From JAKFEE01 sp036675815 (GTDB lineage Bacteria; Pseudomonadota; Alphaproteobacteria; Rhodospirillales; Magnetospirillaceae), in NCBI GenBank assembly GCA_036675815.1, contig JAKFEE010000021.1, positions 337,630 through 401,629 of the forward strand: 64,000 bases of DNA, given 5' to 3'. Both the position numbers and the translations under genes were made by a program. Positions 1-14,828 of this stretch are shown piece by piece. The stretch's first letter is position 1. Each line of letters begins with the position of its first letter. Under the pieces are notes generated by a model. The model worked only from the letters and a program-made list of their open reading frames with translations, made no database searches and was not told the DNA's origin.

Positions 1-2163
1 GACACCGGCCCGTGCGGCCCCTGTTCCGAGATCTTCTACGACCACGGCGAGCATATTGCCGGCGGCCCGCCCGGCTCGCCCGACCAGGATGGCGACCGTT
101 TCATCGAGATCTGGAATCTCGTGTTCATGCAGTACGAGCAGGTGGACAAGGACAACCGCCTCGATCTGCCGCGCCCGTCGATCGACACCGGCATGGGCCT
201 CGAACGCCTTGCCGCCGTGCTGCAGGGCAAGCACGACAACTACGACGTCGACATGCTGCGCGCCCTGATCACGGCCTCGGCCGAGGCCTCCAAGCAGGAG
301 GCCGATGGCGCCCATCGCGTCTCGCACCGCGTCATCGCCGACCATCTGCGCTCGAGCTCGTTTCTCATCGCCGACGGCGTGCTGCCGTCGAACGAGGGCC
401 GCGGCTACGTCCTGCGCCGCATCATGCGCCGCGCCATGCGCCACGCCCAGTTGATGGGCTGCCAGGAGCCGCTGATGTGGAAGCTGGTGCCGGCGCTGGT
501 CAAGCAGATGGGCGAGGCCTATCCCGAGCTGGTGCGCGCCCAGCCGCTGATCGCCGAGACGCTGAAGCTCGAGGAAACCCGCTTCAAGCAGACGCTCGAC
601 CGCGGCCTCAAGTTGCTCGACGAGGAGACCGCCACCCTGCCGGCTGGCGGCACGCTGTCGGGCGAGGTCGCCTTCCGCCTTTACGACACTTTCGGCTTCC
701 CGCTCGATCTCACCCAGGACGCGCTGCGCGGCAAGGGCCTCTCCGTCGACGTCGCCGGGTTCAACACCGCCATGGAGCGCCAGCGCGCCGAGGCGCGCAA
801 GGCCTGGGCCGGCTCGGGCGAGGCCGCCACCGAGGCGCTGTGGTTCGACCTGCGCGATCGCCTCGGCGCCACCGAGTTCCTCGGCTATGACGCCGACGCG
901 GCGGAGGCCAAGGTCCTCGCCATCATCGCCGGCGGCAAGGAAGTGGCCGAGGCCAAGGATGGCGCGGAGGTGGCGATCATCACCAACCAGACGCCGTTCT
1001 ACGGCGAGTCCGGCGGCCAGATGGGCGACAGCGGTATCATCGCGGTCGCCGGCAAGGGTCGTGTGGCGGTGAGCGACACCCAGCGCAAGCTGGGCGCCCT
1101 GTTCGTCCACTACGGCAAGGTCGAAGGCACCATCGCGGTGGGCGACGACGCCCATCTGGCGGTCGATGTCGCACAACGCGACGCCACCCGCGGCCACCAT
1201 TCGGCCACGCACCTGCTGCACGCCGCCCTGCGCAAGTTCCTCGGCCCGCATGTGACGCAGAAAGGCTCGCTGGTGTCGCACGAGCGCCTGCGCTTCGACT
1301 TCAGCCATCCCAAGGGGCTGACGCCCGAGGACCTGCGCCAGGTCGAGGACGAGGTCAACCGGCAGGTCCGCCGCAACCGCAGCGTCGGCACCAAGCTGAT
1401 GACGCCCGAGGCGGCGATCGAGGCCGGAGCCATGGCGCTGTTCGGCGAGAAATACGGCGAGGAGGTGCGCGTCGTCTCCATGGGCGGCGACGACGCCGGC
1501 CAGCACTTCTCGGTCGAGCTGTGCGGCGGCACTCATGTGCGGCGCACCGGCGACATCGGCCTGTTCAAGATCGTCGGCGAAAGCGCCGTCGCCGCCGGCG
1601 TCCGCCGCATCGAGGCCCTGACCGGCGCCGCCGCGGAGGCTTGGGTGCGCGCCCAGGAGGAAACCCTGGCGCGGGTGGCCGAGACGCTGAAGGCCAGCCC
1701 GGCCGAGGTCGCCGGGCGCATCGTCAACCTGCTCGACGAGCGCAAGCGGCTGGAGCGCGAATTGGCGGACGTGCGCCGCCAAATGGCCACCGGCGGCGGC
1801 GCCGCCACCGCCAACAAGACCGTCGCCGGCGTCACCTTCGCCGGGCGCCTGTTGGAGAATGTCCCGGCCAAGGACCTCAAGGGCATGGCCGACGACATCA
1901 AGAAACAGATCGGCTCGGGCGTGGTCGCCCTGGTGTCGACCGAGGGCGGCAAGGCGTCGCTGGTCGTCGCCGTGACCGAGGACGTCAGCGGCCGCGTCAA
2001 CGCCGTCGACCTGGTGCGCGCCGGCTCCGAGGCGGTGGGTGGCAAGGGCGGCGGCGGACGCCCCGACATGGCCCAGGCCGGCGGCCCCGACGCCGAGCGC
2101 GCCCCCGAGGCCCTGGCCGCCATCGAGGCCGCCATCGCCAAGCTGGCCGCGGCGGCCGAGTAG
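1..2163 (+). CDS. alaS: Alanyl-tRNA synthetase, 5' end missing
   Basis: Charges tRNA-Ala with alanine in the cytoplasm. The reading frame is open from the first base and begins inside the catalytic core at DTGPCGPCSEI, a hallmark of AlaRS, so about 150 N-terminal residues lie upstream of the window. Downstream are the tRNA-recognition region, the editing domain with zinc-binding HHSATH and CGGTH motifs (around 1198-1215 and 1522-1536), and a C-terminal DHHA1 domain ending in the glycine-rich GGKGGGGRPDMAQ segment. About 720 codons are present of roughly 880 expected. The gene ends at TAG, five bases before a palindrome, and an IS630-type element begins 32 bases beyond the stop. Identification is secure; only the start is unseen. 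Confidence 0.97.
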   Translation, partial: DTGPCGPCSEIFYDHGEHIAGGPPGSPDQDGDRFIEIWNLVFMQYEQVDKDNRLDLPRPSIDTGMGLERLAAVLQGKHDNYDVDMLRALITASAEASKQEADGAHRVSHRVIADHLRSSSFLIADGVLPSNEGRGYVLRRIMRRAMRHAQLMGCQEPLMWKLVPALVKQMGEAYPELVRAQPLIAETLKLEETRFKQTLDRGLKLLDEETATLPAGGTLSGEVAFRLYDTFGFPLDLTQDALRGKGLSVDVAGFNTAMERQRAEARKAWAGSGEAATEALWFDLRDRLGATEFLGYDADAAEAKVLAIIAGGKEVAEAKDGAEVAIITNQTPFYGESGGQMGDSGIIAVAGKGRVAVSDTQRKLGALFVHYGKVEGTIAVGDDAHLAVDVAQRDATRGHHSATHLLHAALRKFLGPHVTQKGSLVSHERLRFDFSHPKGLTPEDLRQVEDEVNRQVRRNRSVGTKLMTPEAAIEAGAMALFGEKYGEEVRVVSMGGDDAGQHFSVELCGGTHVRRTGDIGLFKIVGESAVAAGVRRIEALTGAAAEAWVRAQEETLARVAETLKASPAEVAGRIVNLLDERKRLERELADVRRQMATGGGAATANKTVAGVTFAGRLLENVPAKDLKGMADDIKKQIGSGVVALVSTEGGKASLVVAVTEDVSGRVNAVDLVRAGSEAVGGKGGGGRPDMAQAGGPDAERAPEALAAIEAAIAKLAAAAE

Positions 2164-2167
2164 TTGT

Positions 2168-2185
2168 GCGGAGCTGGAGCTCCGC
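2168..2185. repeat. REP-like palindrome downstream of alaS
   Basis: GCGGAGCT and AGCTCCGC arms are separated by GG. The same core recurs at 12067-12122, 17595-17622 and, diverged, at 63870-63887, always just after a gene end. It may act as a terminator or a REP element; no U-run follows here. Confidence 0.6.
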
Positions 2186-2274
2186 ATTATCTCCTAGAGC
2201 GGTTCCGGGATAGGATGAGTCGAAAGCGGGCCGAAAGCTGATTCAAGCTGAGTGCTGGGATCAGGAGGCCAGCA

Positions 2275-2364
2275 CTGGCGCGGCCGTATTCAGAGAACTT
2301 TCGGGAACGGATTGTTTGGGCGGTGGGATCGGGCAAGTCCCGCAATGCCGTCCTGCTGTGTATC
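2275..2364 (+). pseudogene. IS630 transposase, N-terminal fragment
   Basis: Read from CTG at 2275 this encodes LARPYSENFRERIVWAVGSG and onward, matching the typical IS630-family opening (MARPYS.D.RERVV.AV..G.SR). The start codon appears as CTG rather than ATG. Similarity stops at about 2364, where the opposite-strand DUF3644 gene ends. This is a relic. Confidence 0.8.
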
Positions 2365-3604
2365 AGCGGGCCTGCACCGGGGTATATTTCTCGCCCTTCT
2401 CCTGGCAATGGGCTCGGACACGAGCCAGCCAGGAATTATGCCATACCCACGTGCCCTGGTAATCGCCGGGGCGTCCAAAGCCTGCCGCGGGCCCCTTTGC
2501 CTTCAGGGCTTTCCACAGCTTGGTATGATGGTGCTGGTTAAAGCGGGGGAAGCCTTCCGCTCTCATCATATCGACAATCTGCCCCGAGGTGTACCGGGGC
2601 TTGTCCACCTCTTTGAGCAGCACCCTGTTGATTTCTACCGCCTCCTTGGAGCCCGGCCGGACGAACTCGATGGCGAGGTCGGCGGCAGAGGCGCGCCCAG
2701 CCATCTTCGGGACGAAGGCGACTCGGTATGCGAAACAGGGATCAGCAATCTGCTTGGGCGTCAGGCCGTGGTGCAGGGCCTCCATCATTGTCTCGATGTG
2801 TGGAGGCAGGGCAGATGCCTTCTTGAGTGCCGCTCGCTGGTCGGAGCTGAAGGTGACGAACTGAAGCGCTATCGGGAGCCGCCGTTCGAGACCGTATGGT
2901 GAACCGAAAAGCTGCTTGATGGCGTCGTTGAAGTTAATGCAGCACGCCTGGAGCTTTGCGCTCACCGCATCGTCTATTCGGCTGGTGGAGCGGTGTTCTA
3001 TCTCGTGACGAAGCTCCAGGAGAAAATCGAGATTCGTGACTGCTCCGGCCGGAAGCGGGCAGCGAGCGTGACGAAGGCACTTCCCCAGTTCCCAGTACAT
3101 GTCCTGGCCGTGCTTAGTCTGCTTCACGGTTCCGTCCGGGTTCGTGTACCTGTAGTCGATACGCTCGCGGCGGAACCATGCATGCAGGAGGTAAGTCCAG
3201 GCGATGATGCTGGTGACGATGAACAACTCGGCGCGGAAGGTCAGGCCTGCGCCATTGAAGATGTGGACCGCAGCAATCATCGCCTCCCGCGCTTTGATGA
3301 GCAATTCGTCGCCGCGAAGGCTGAGGCCGGTCTGCGGGTCCACGTCAGGCCAATTTGCGAGGAAATCCTCCAGCTGCTCTTGTGTGGCGGGCTTTACCGC
3401 GGCGTGCTTCTTGCCGGTCCGAATCTCCGCAATCACTCTGTGGTTCACGGACCTTGTGGGGCGGGTGAAATACGCAAGGATGTTTTGGTCATTGCCGCCT
3501 TGCGCCAGCATCGCTTTGACCAAAGCTATTTCCCATCTCTGAAGAGGCGTGCCGAGCCGAGCCATGGCCGTGTCCGCGCAAGTTGCTAGTCTGTTGTACT
3601 GCAA
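2363..3604 (-). CDS. DUF3644 protein with HEPN-like motif, cargo of an IS630-type element
   Basis: The 413-residue protein starts at TTG 3604. ATG 3565 (protein beginning MARLGTPLQRWE) is an equally plausible start, and neither has a strong ribosome-binding site. Residues ~98-150 match the DUF3644 signature (ELLIKAREAM, IIAWTYLLHAWFRR, YRY). At residues 199-204 RHEIEH fits the Rx4H motif that HEPN-superfamily RNases use, and from memory DUF3644 is grouped near the HEPN families. Many HEPN proteins act in toxin-antitoxin or phage-defence systems, so a defence role is inference only. The gene replaces the interior of an IS630 transposase, and its base composition looks less GC-rich than its neighbours. 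No partner gene is adjacent. Confidence 0.72.
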   Translation of the reverse strand: MQYNRLATCADTAMARLGTPLQRWEIALVKAMLAQGGNDQNILAYFTRPTRSVNHRVIAEIRTGKKHAAVKPATQEQLEDFLANWPDVDPQTGLSLRGDELLIKAREAMIAAVHIFNGAGLTFRAELFIVTSIIAWTYLLHAWFRRERIDYRYTNPDGTVKQTKHGQDMYWELGKCLRHARCPLPAGAVTNLDFLLELRHEIEHRSTSRIDDAVSAKLQACCINFNDAIKQLFGSPYGLERRLPIALQFVTFSSDQRAALKKASALPPHIETMMEALHHGLTPKQIADPCFAYRVAFVPKMAGRASAADLAIEFVRPGSKEAVEINRVLLKEVDKPRYTSGQIVDMMRAEGFPRFNQHHHTKLWKALKAKGPAAGFGRPGDYQGTWVWHNSWLARVRAHCQEKGEKYTPVQAR

Positions 3605-3715
3605 CCTTGCAAAGGTGCCGAGTACGTAATTAACTTGCAGAGCGTGCGGTTCTTCCCCGGCAAGTCAGTCGGCGGGCGCCTCGGCCATCGACCTGCTCCC
3701 CTTCTTTCTGCCGGT

Positions 3716-3814
3716 CAGAAGTGGAGCCTCATCATTGCCATCGGCGTCGCCCTGGATGACTTCTCTGAGCTCGAATGCGCCAACCACTTCAGAAATGCAG
3801 GCTATTCCCCCTAA
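3716..3814 (+). pseudogene. IS630 transposase, C-terminal fragment
   Basis: The reading ends in DDFSELECANHFRNAGYSP followed by TAA at 3812-3814, 14 bases inside the right terminal repeat. This matches the usual IS630 C-terminus (..F...EC.NYF..AGY). It is on the same strand as the N-terminal fragment at 2275 but in a different frame, so the central transposase has been lost or replaced. Confidence 0.78.
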
Positions 3815-3826
3815 TCCGAAACCGCT

Positions 3827-5242
<1,416 letters not shown>

Positions 5243-5244
5243 GT

Positions 5245-9873
<4,629 letters not shown>

Positions 9874-10028
9874 TGTTCGTACCGCACCGCCTTGCTCCTC
9901 GGGAGACCCCCTCCCGCAAAAGGGAGTCTTGGATAACAAGGATGTGCGGCGGTTGCCAAACAATTTCCGTAGGAATACGGACGCGCCCTACCCGCTCGCC
10001 GGATTGGCCGGCCTAGAGACTGGGCCGG

Positions 10029-10823
10029 CTATTCCCAGTGCTGGCGCCGGCGCTCTTGTTTCAGCGGCACCTCGGGAAAGCGGCTGCGATAGGCCCGCCG
10101 GGCCGGCTCGACGGTGAAGGGCCGGGAATGCGCCGCCCCGAACAGCGGCACGCCGCTCTCCTTGAAGAAGGGGATAAGCACGCAGCCGGCGACGAAGCCA
10201 CCGACGTGGGCCCAGAAGGCGACGCCACCCTGGGCCGCCGCGGTCATCCACCCGCTGAACAACTGGGTGACGAACCACAGGCCGAGCACGATGACCGCCG
10301 GCACGTTGAGCAACCGTACATAGAGCAGGATGACGACCAGCACCCGCACGTTGGCCTTGGGATGCAGCAGAAGATAGGCACCGAGGACGCCGGCGATGGC
10401 GCCCGAGGCGCCGACCATGGGAATGGTCGACATCGGGGCCACCAGGGACTGCGCCAGCGCCGCCGCCGTGCCGCACAGCAGGTAGAAGACGATGAAGCGG
10501 CCGTGCCCCATCGAGTCCTCGACGTTGTTGCCGAAGATCCACAGGAAGAGCATGTTGCCGGCCAGGTGCATCCAGCCGCCATGCAGGAACATTGAGGTGA
10601 AGATGCTGGCCCAGCCGGGAACGAGGGCGATCTCGGCCGGCACCTCGGCATAGCCGAACAACACTGCGGGGATGACACCCAGCGCCAGCGCCGCCGCCTG
10701 TCCGGCGAGCGGAGCCAACGACGCCTGCCACAGGAACACCAGCACGCAGGCGACGATGACGGCCCAGGTGATGAAGGAGGCGCGGCGCGTCGGATTGTCA
10801 TCGAAAAGCGGCAGCGTGAACAT
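10029..10823 (-). CDS. Rhomboid-family intramembrane serine protease
   Basis: A 264-residue polytopic inner-membrane protein. The catalytic Ser lies in GASGAIAG and the catalytic His in AHVGGFVAG. The conserved loop HGGWMHLAGNMLFLW contributes the oxyanion Asn. At least six hydrophobic segments precede a basic, soluble C-terminal tail (RRAYRSRFPEVPLKQERRR). Rhomboids cleave transmembrane substrates; the target here is unknown. The gene stands alone between gltB and a DUF3108 gene and shares the minus strand with both. Confidence 0.92.
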   Translation of the reverse strand: MFTLPLFDDNPTRRASFITWAVIVACVLVFLWQASLAPLAGQAAALALGVIPAVLFGYAEVPAEIALVPGWASIFTSMFLHGGWMHLAGNMLFLWIFGNNVEDSMGHGRFIVFYLLCGTAAALAQSLVAPMSTIPMVGASGAIAGVLGAYLLLHPKANVRVLVVILLYVRLLNVPAVIVLGLWFVTQLFSGWMTAAAQGGVAFWAHVGGFVAGCVLIPFFKESGVPLFGAAHSRPFTVEPARRAYRSRFPEVPLKQERRRQHWE

Positions 10824-10862
10824 CCAGCGAACCTAGGGTCGCACCCGCGCCGGTGCAAGCAT

Positions 10863-11663
10863 TCAGCCGGTGGAGCGGACGCTCGTGAGGCGGATCACCG
10901 TGGCCCCAAGCGGGCTATCCACTTCCAACCGCACAGGAAGCGGCAGATCCAGGGTCTCTGGCCGCGGCGGCGCGAACCACACGTAGCCATAGTCGCTGGT
11001 TTTCGGGGCGGAGAAGAACCCGCCCTCGGCAAAGCCGGCGAGGCGCCGGCGCCGGATGTCCATTCGCACTGCGGCCCCTTGGTAAACCGGCTCGTTCACC
11101 TGGGCCGGCGCCACCGACGCCACAGCCAGATCATAGCGCCGCCGCCCGTCGAAGACGGCGACCGTCCCCTTCGGCTGCGTCTCCTTCGCCGCGAGGGTCA
11201 ACGCCAACCCCGCGGTCAACGGGTCCACCGTGCCGACGGTTTGAGCGGACGCCACGGATTCCCGTCCGTCCTCGATCGCCGTCGGCATGACCTCGACCAT
11301 CGGCGCTGCGCCGATGTGATAGCTGGCACGCACCCATCGTTTGTTGCCCCGCCACAGGTTGTCGGCGCGATGGCTTTCCGGAACAAGATTGGTTCCATTG
11401 ATGCTGCCCACCGTTTCGCTTTCCGAGACGAATCCGGTGAAAAAGCCGATGACCCCACGTGTCTGCAGACTGTTGCGGATGCGATAGCGGTTGCCGTCGA
11501 GGGAAATGGCCACCTCATTGGTGCCGAGGGAGAACCCGCCGCTGTGGATCTCGTAGAGCAGCACCATGCCGGCCGCCGCGGCCGGCCAGGCTTGTGCCAC
11601 CGCGAGCGTGAGGACTGTAACGAACGGTAGCGTTCGCTGTAAGAGGACGGCAAATTCGCGCAT
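10863..11663 (-). CDS. DUF3108 domain-containing exported protein
   Basis: A 266-residue protein with a likely signal peptide (MREFAVLLQRTLPFVTVLTLAVAQAWPAAAA). The mature part matches the DUF3108 pattern of envelope proteins: YEIHSGGFSLGTNEV near the start, NLWRGNKRWVR, a central VDPLTAGLAL segment and FDGRRRYDL. Members are predicted periplasmic beta-rich proteins of unknown function. The start at 11663 is chosen because the signal peptide follows directly; an in-frame ATG at 11696 would only add a His/Arg-rich tail. Divergent from the small gene at 11723, with a 59-base shared promoter region. Confidence 0.85.
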   Translation of the reverse strand: MREFAVLLQRTLPFVTVLTLAVAQAWPAAAAGMVLLYEIHSGGFSLGTNEVAISLDGNRYRIRNSLQTRGVIGFFTGFVSESETVGSINGTNLVPESHRADNLWRGNKRWVRASYHIGAAPMVEVMPTAIEDGRESVASAQTVGTVDPLTAGLALTLAAKETQPKGTVAVFDGRRRYDLAVASVAPAQVNEPVYQGAAVRMDIRRRRLAGFAEGGFFSAPKTSDYGYVWFAPPRPETLDLPLPVRLEVDSPLGATVIRLTSVRSTG

Positions 11664-11722
11664 GCGATGCCGATGATGACCCGTGGGCGCCGCCACCGCA
11701 AGTTCGCACCGGAGAGGACCGA

Positions 11723-12064
11723 ATGCCGCCGAAGAAGAACCCCTTGAAACTTAATCCCCTGCAACTGAAGACCCTGACCTTGTTCCAGGAGTTGGCGCGC
11801 CATCCCGAAAGCTCGACCCGGATGGACTCGGGCGAGGTGGTCATCACCCAGTTGCCGCACCCCCACGGCAACCATTTTCACGTCGGCAGCCGGGTGGCGA
11901 TGACCAGCGACGCCACCGGCCTGCAGAATCCCGCCGTGTGGGCGGTGCTGGAACGCAAGGGGCTGATCCGCGGCGCCTTTCCGGCGGCCGTCACCCTGAC
12001 GGCGGAGGGCGCCGGCTACGACACCGGGCTGCGCGACGCCATCCTGCACGGCTCGGATCACTGA
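11723..12064 (+). CDS. Conserved hypothetical protein, 113 residues
   Basis: A small soluble protein beginning MPPKKNPLKLNPLQLKTL and containing GNHFHVGSRVAM and LERKGLIRG. No membrane segment or enzyme motif is visible. I recognise the sequence style as a conserved alphaproteobacterial hypothetical but cannot assign a function. It diverges from the DUF3108 gene and is followed three bases after its stop by a long palindrome separating it from the convergent hydrolase gene. Confidence 0.7.
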   Translation: MPPKKNPLKLNPLQLKTLTLFQELARHPESSTRMDSGEVVITQLPHPHGNHFHVGSRVAMTSDATGLQNPAVWAVLERKGLIRGAFPAAVTLTAEGAGYDTGLRDAILHGSDH

Positions 12065-12066
12065 GG

Positions 12067-12122
12067 GGGAGCGCGGAGCTCCAGCTCCGCATCCGTGTGC
12101 GGACCTGGAGCTCCGCGCTCCC
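12067..12122. repeat. Long palindromic repeat between convergent genes
   Basis: Perfect 18-base arms (GGGAGCGCGGAGCTCCAG at 12067-12084 and its complement at 12105-12122) flank a 20-base loop. It lies between convergent stops at 12064 and 12126, consistent with a bidirectional terminator or REP element. Same family as 2168, 17595 and 63870. Confidence 0.75.
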
Positions 12123-12125
12123 GTA

Positions 12126-13193
12126 CTAGTGCCGCTGCGGCGCCGGGCCGGCGATGGTCGGCAGGGCGCCCTGGTCGATGATCGGCGTGTGGGGATGGAT
12201 CTCGCGTTCGGCGAGGACCTTCAACGCATGGCGGTCCGCCCCCGATGGCAAGGGGCCTCGGGGATCGGCGATCCAGGCGGCGATGTCGGCGAGGACGACC
12301 TTTGCCTGCAGATCGCGCATCAGCATGTGATAGCCCTCGGGATAGATGGCGACCCGCTGGCCGTCGCCCAGCCGCTCCAGCTTGGCGATCATGCGATAGG
12401 TGGGCTCGGGCGGCACGATCTCGTCCTTCTCGCCGTAGAGCACCAACGTCGGCGCCTTGATGCGCGGGGCGGCCAGCTGCGCGGCGTCCATCAGATCGAC
12501 GAGGCCGTGCACGGCATCGACGCGCGTCTCCTTGATCACCAGCGGGTCTTTCGACAACGCGCGCAGCATTTCCTTGTTGTCGGAGGGCTTGATGCCCAGC
12601 CCGCCGCCCGAGACGCGGAACCAGGGCATGACGTGCGAGAAGAACCACAGGCCGGTGCGCTCGAACACGTTCATCGTCGCCCGCCCCCAGACGGCCGGCG
12701 CCGACAGGACGATGCCGTCGACCTCCGGCGCGTCCGCCTCGGCCATGGCGATCATGGCGACCGCCCCGCCCATGCTTTCGCCGACGATGTACACCGGCGT
12801 CCCCGGATGGCGGGACTTCACCAGGCGCACGACATTGCCGGCGTCGCGCGCCAGGGTGAGGCCGCCATGCCACAGGCCGCGATTGTCGCCGCGGCCGAAG
12901 CCGCGCTGGTCGTAGGCGTAGGTGGCAATGCCCTGACTGGCCCAGTACTCGCCTGCCTCCTCGAATGACTTGCTGTAATCGTTGAAGCCATGCAGGGCCA
13001 CGATCACGGCACCCGGCGCACCCGGCGGCGTCCACGTCCGCACCGGCAGCGGCACACGGTCGCCGGTCATGATGACATTGTTCTCGGCGAAGGCGGGATC
13101 GCCGACCCGCGGCCCCGCCAACTGCACGTAGGGGGCACAGGCGCCAGCCAGCAGCACGGTGAACAGGGACAAACCGGACAGCAGATGCCTCAC
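12126..13193 (-). CDS. Alpha/beta hydrolase, lysophospholipase-like lipoprotein
   Basis: A 355-residue serine hydrolase. The N-terminus (VRHLLSGLSLFTVLLAGAC) looks like a lipoprotein signal with the acylated Cys in LAGAC, though the lipobox is not canonical. The catalytic triad is visible: Ser in GESMGG, Asp in YGEKDEIVP and His in YPEGYHML. Its HGFNDY opening and LSAPAVW motif fit the monoacylglycerol lipase/lysophospholipase group. The start is GTG 13193, overlapping the stop of the ABC ATPase gene as GTGA, which implies translational coupling. The substrate cannot be read from the sequence. Confidence 0.85.
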   Translation of the reverse strand: MRHLLSGLSLFTVLLAGACAPYVQLAGPRVGDPAFAENNVIMTGDRVPLPVRTWTPPGAPGAVIVALHGFNDYSKSFEEAGEYWASQGIATYAYDQRGFGRGDNRGLWHGGLTLARDAGNVVRLVKSRHPGTPVYIVGESMGGAVAMIAMAEADAPEVDGIVLSAPAVWGRATMNVFERTGLWFFSHVMPWFRVSGGGLGIKPSDNKEMLRALSKDPLVIKETRVDAVHGLVDLMDAAQLAAPRIKAPTLVLYGEKDEIVPPEPTYRMIAKLERLGDGQRVAIYPEGYHMLMRDLQAKVVLADIAAWIADPRGPLPSGADRHALKVLAEREIHPHTPIIDQGALPTIAGPAPQRH

Positions 13194-14155
13194 GCCGGCA
13201 CCCCCGGCGCCGATGCCCGCGTCAGTTGCAGGAAAATGTCCTCCAAGTCGGTCTCCTCGGTGGTCAAATCGACGACGAGCAGACCGGCATCCTGCACGGC
13301 AGCAAGAATTTGGCCGACGGGCACCTGGCTGGGCTTGTAGTGGAAGACCAGCCGACGCTCCTCGGCCCGCAGTTCCGGATGGAACGGCGCCAGTGCCGGC
13401 GGGACGGCGGCGAGATCGCGGTCGAGCGTCACCAACAAAGCCTTGCTGTCGAGCCGGCGCAACAGCGCACGCGTGGTATCGCAGGCCACCACACGGCCAT
13501 GGTTGATGATGGCGATGCGGTCGCAGAGTTCCTCGGCCTCCTCGAGATAGTGCGTCGTCAGCACCACCGTGGTGCCGGCGGCGTTGAGCTGGCGCACGTA
13601 GGCCCACAACTGCTGGCGCAACTCGATGTCGACGCCGGCGGTCGGCTCGTCCAGCACCAGGACCGGCGGCGCGTGGACCAAGGCCTTGGCCACCAGCAGG
13701 CGCCGGCGCATGCCGCCCGACAGGGTACGGGCATAGGCATTCGCCTTGTCGGCCAGGCCCAGCGCCGCCAGGATCTCGCGGGTTCGCCGCTCGTGCCGGG
13801 GGACGCCGTACATCCCCGCCTGCACCTCGAGCAGCTCGAGCGGCGTGAAGAACGGGTCGAAGTTCAACTCTTGGGGCACCACGCCGATGGCCGAGCGGGC
13901 GGCGCGCATCTCATGCTCGGTGTCGTGGCCCCAGATGCGGGCGCGGCCGGCGGTCTTGTTGACCAGCCCGGCCAGGATGTTGATCAGGGTCGACTTGCCG
14001 GCGCCGTTGGGGCCAAGCAGGCCAAAGAACGAACCGCGGGGGATGGCGAGGCTGACGCCATCGAGCGCCACCTTGGGCGGCCGCCCTCCCTCACCCTTGT
14101 AGACCTTGCGCAGGGCCTCGGTTTCGACGGCGTTGTGCGGAGCCGGAGTGTCCAT
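13190..14155 (-). CDS. ABC-2-type transporter ATP-binding protein
   Basis: A 321-residue ATPase with Walker A GPNGAGKST, signature LSGGMRRR, Walker B VLVLDEPTAG and the H-loop TTHYLEEAEELC. It also has the C-terminal extension typical of drug or polysaccharide ABC-2 export ATPases. No permease gene adjoins it; the partner gene is a lipoprotein hydrolase overlapping its stop. Either the permease lies elsewhere or this ATPase serves a distant membrane protein. Confidence 0.9.
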   Translation of the reverse strand: MDTPAPHNAVETEALRKVYKGEGGRPPKVALDGVSLAIPRGSFFGLLGPNGAGKSTLINILAGLVNKTAGRARIWGHDTEHEMRAARSAIGVVPQELNFDPFFTPLELLEVQAGMYGVPRHERRTREILAALGLADKANAYARTLSGGMRRRLLVAKALVHAPPVLVLDEPTAGVDIELRQQLWAYVRQLNAAGTTVVLTTHYLEEAEELCDRIAIINHGRVVACDTTRALLRRLDSKALLVTLDRDLAAVPPALAPFHPELRAEERRLVFHYKPSQVPVGQILAAVQDAGLLVVDLTTEETDLEDIFLQLTRASAPGVPA

Positions 14156-14249
14156 TCTGCCTCGCGGCCCTGATCATCAGGGCAATTAAATCGGCGAGAT
14201 GCCATCGCTATCATCCAGCCGAGCCTAGGGTCAACCGCATTACCGGACA

Positions 14250-14489
14250 ATGAATCGCATCCAACAGCCAACGGCCGAACCGGCGACACCACCGGGGGGG
14301 GATCGCACCGAGCCCTTCGACGTGTCCACCGTCACCACGCCACGCGTCGCCTGCGCCGGCGATGATCCGCCGGGCGATCATCCGCTGATCTACATGACCT
14401 TTGCGGCCGAACGGGAAATCATGTGCCCCTATTGCTCGCGGCGCTTCCGCCTGGAAGAGGGCACCCCGCCCGGGCCGATCGAGCACTGA
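14250..14489 (+). CDS. zf-CHCC zinc-finger protein, first copy
   Basis: A 79-residue protein ending in a zf-CHCC domain: CAGDDPPGDHPLIY followed by CPYCSRRF gives one Cys, one His and a CxxC for zinc. The family is common in alphaproteobacteria and is related to the zinc site of mitochondrial complex I subunit NDUFS6. The N-terminus is a disordered Pro/Thr-rich leader. A second copy follows at 14631. Divergent from the ABC ATPase gene at 14155. Confidence 0.85.
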   Translation: MNRIQQPTAEPATPPGGDRTEPFDVSTVTTPRVACAGDDPPGDHPLIYMTFAAEREIMCPYCSRRFRLEEGTPPGPIEH

Positions 14490-14630
14490 GGGCTCTGTAC
14501 CATCCTACGGAGCGCGGAACTCCAGGAGGCCCGAGAACCTCGGTCATAGCCGACACCGGAATCCCGTTGAACCGTGGCCGCCAGCCGCTATGATCCGCGC
14601 GGTAATCGGTTCAGCAGAGGGTTGCTTGCG

Positions 14631-14828
14631 ATGTCGCACGTCTCGCCCGTCCGGGTCAGCGAAACCATCACCATCACCACCGCCTCGGTCGGCTGCGACG
14701 GCGGCGGCGGCCGCTTCGGCCACCCCAAGGTCTATCTGAACGTCGCCGCCAAGGGTACGGCGCACTGCCCCTACTGCAGCCGCACCTACGTCCTCGACAA
14801 GAACGCCCCGCACGACCACGGCCATTGA
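14631..14828 (+). CDS. zf-CHCC zinc-finger protein, second copy
   Basis: A 65-residue paralogue of the preceding gene with the same ligand pattern: CDGGGGRFGHPKVYL then CPYCSRTYVL. The start ATG 14631 (MSHVSPVRVSE) is preferred over an in-frame ATG at 14574, which would run through an intergenic palindrome fragment. Its TGA overlaps the TTG start of polA, so the two are probably translated together. Confidence 0.85.
   Translation: MSHVSPVRVSETITITTASVGCDGGGGRFGHPKVYLNVAAKGTAHCPYCSRTYVLDKNAPHDHGH

Noticed and set aside
2252..2902. A plus-strand open frame of 216 codons over the DUF3644 gene
   Set aside because: It is antisense to a protein with a recognisable DUF3644 domain and has no conserved motif; only its first part overlaps the transposase fragment, in a different frame.
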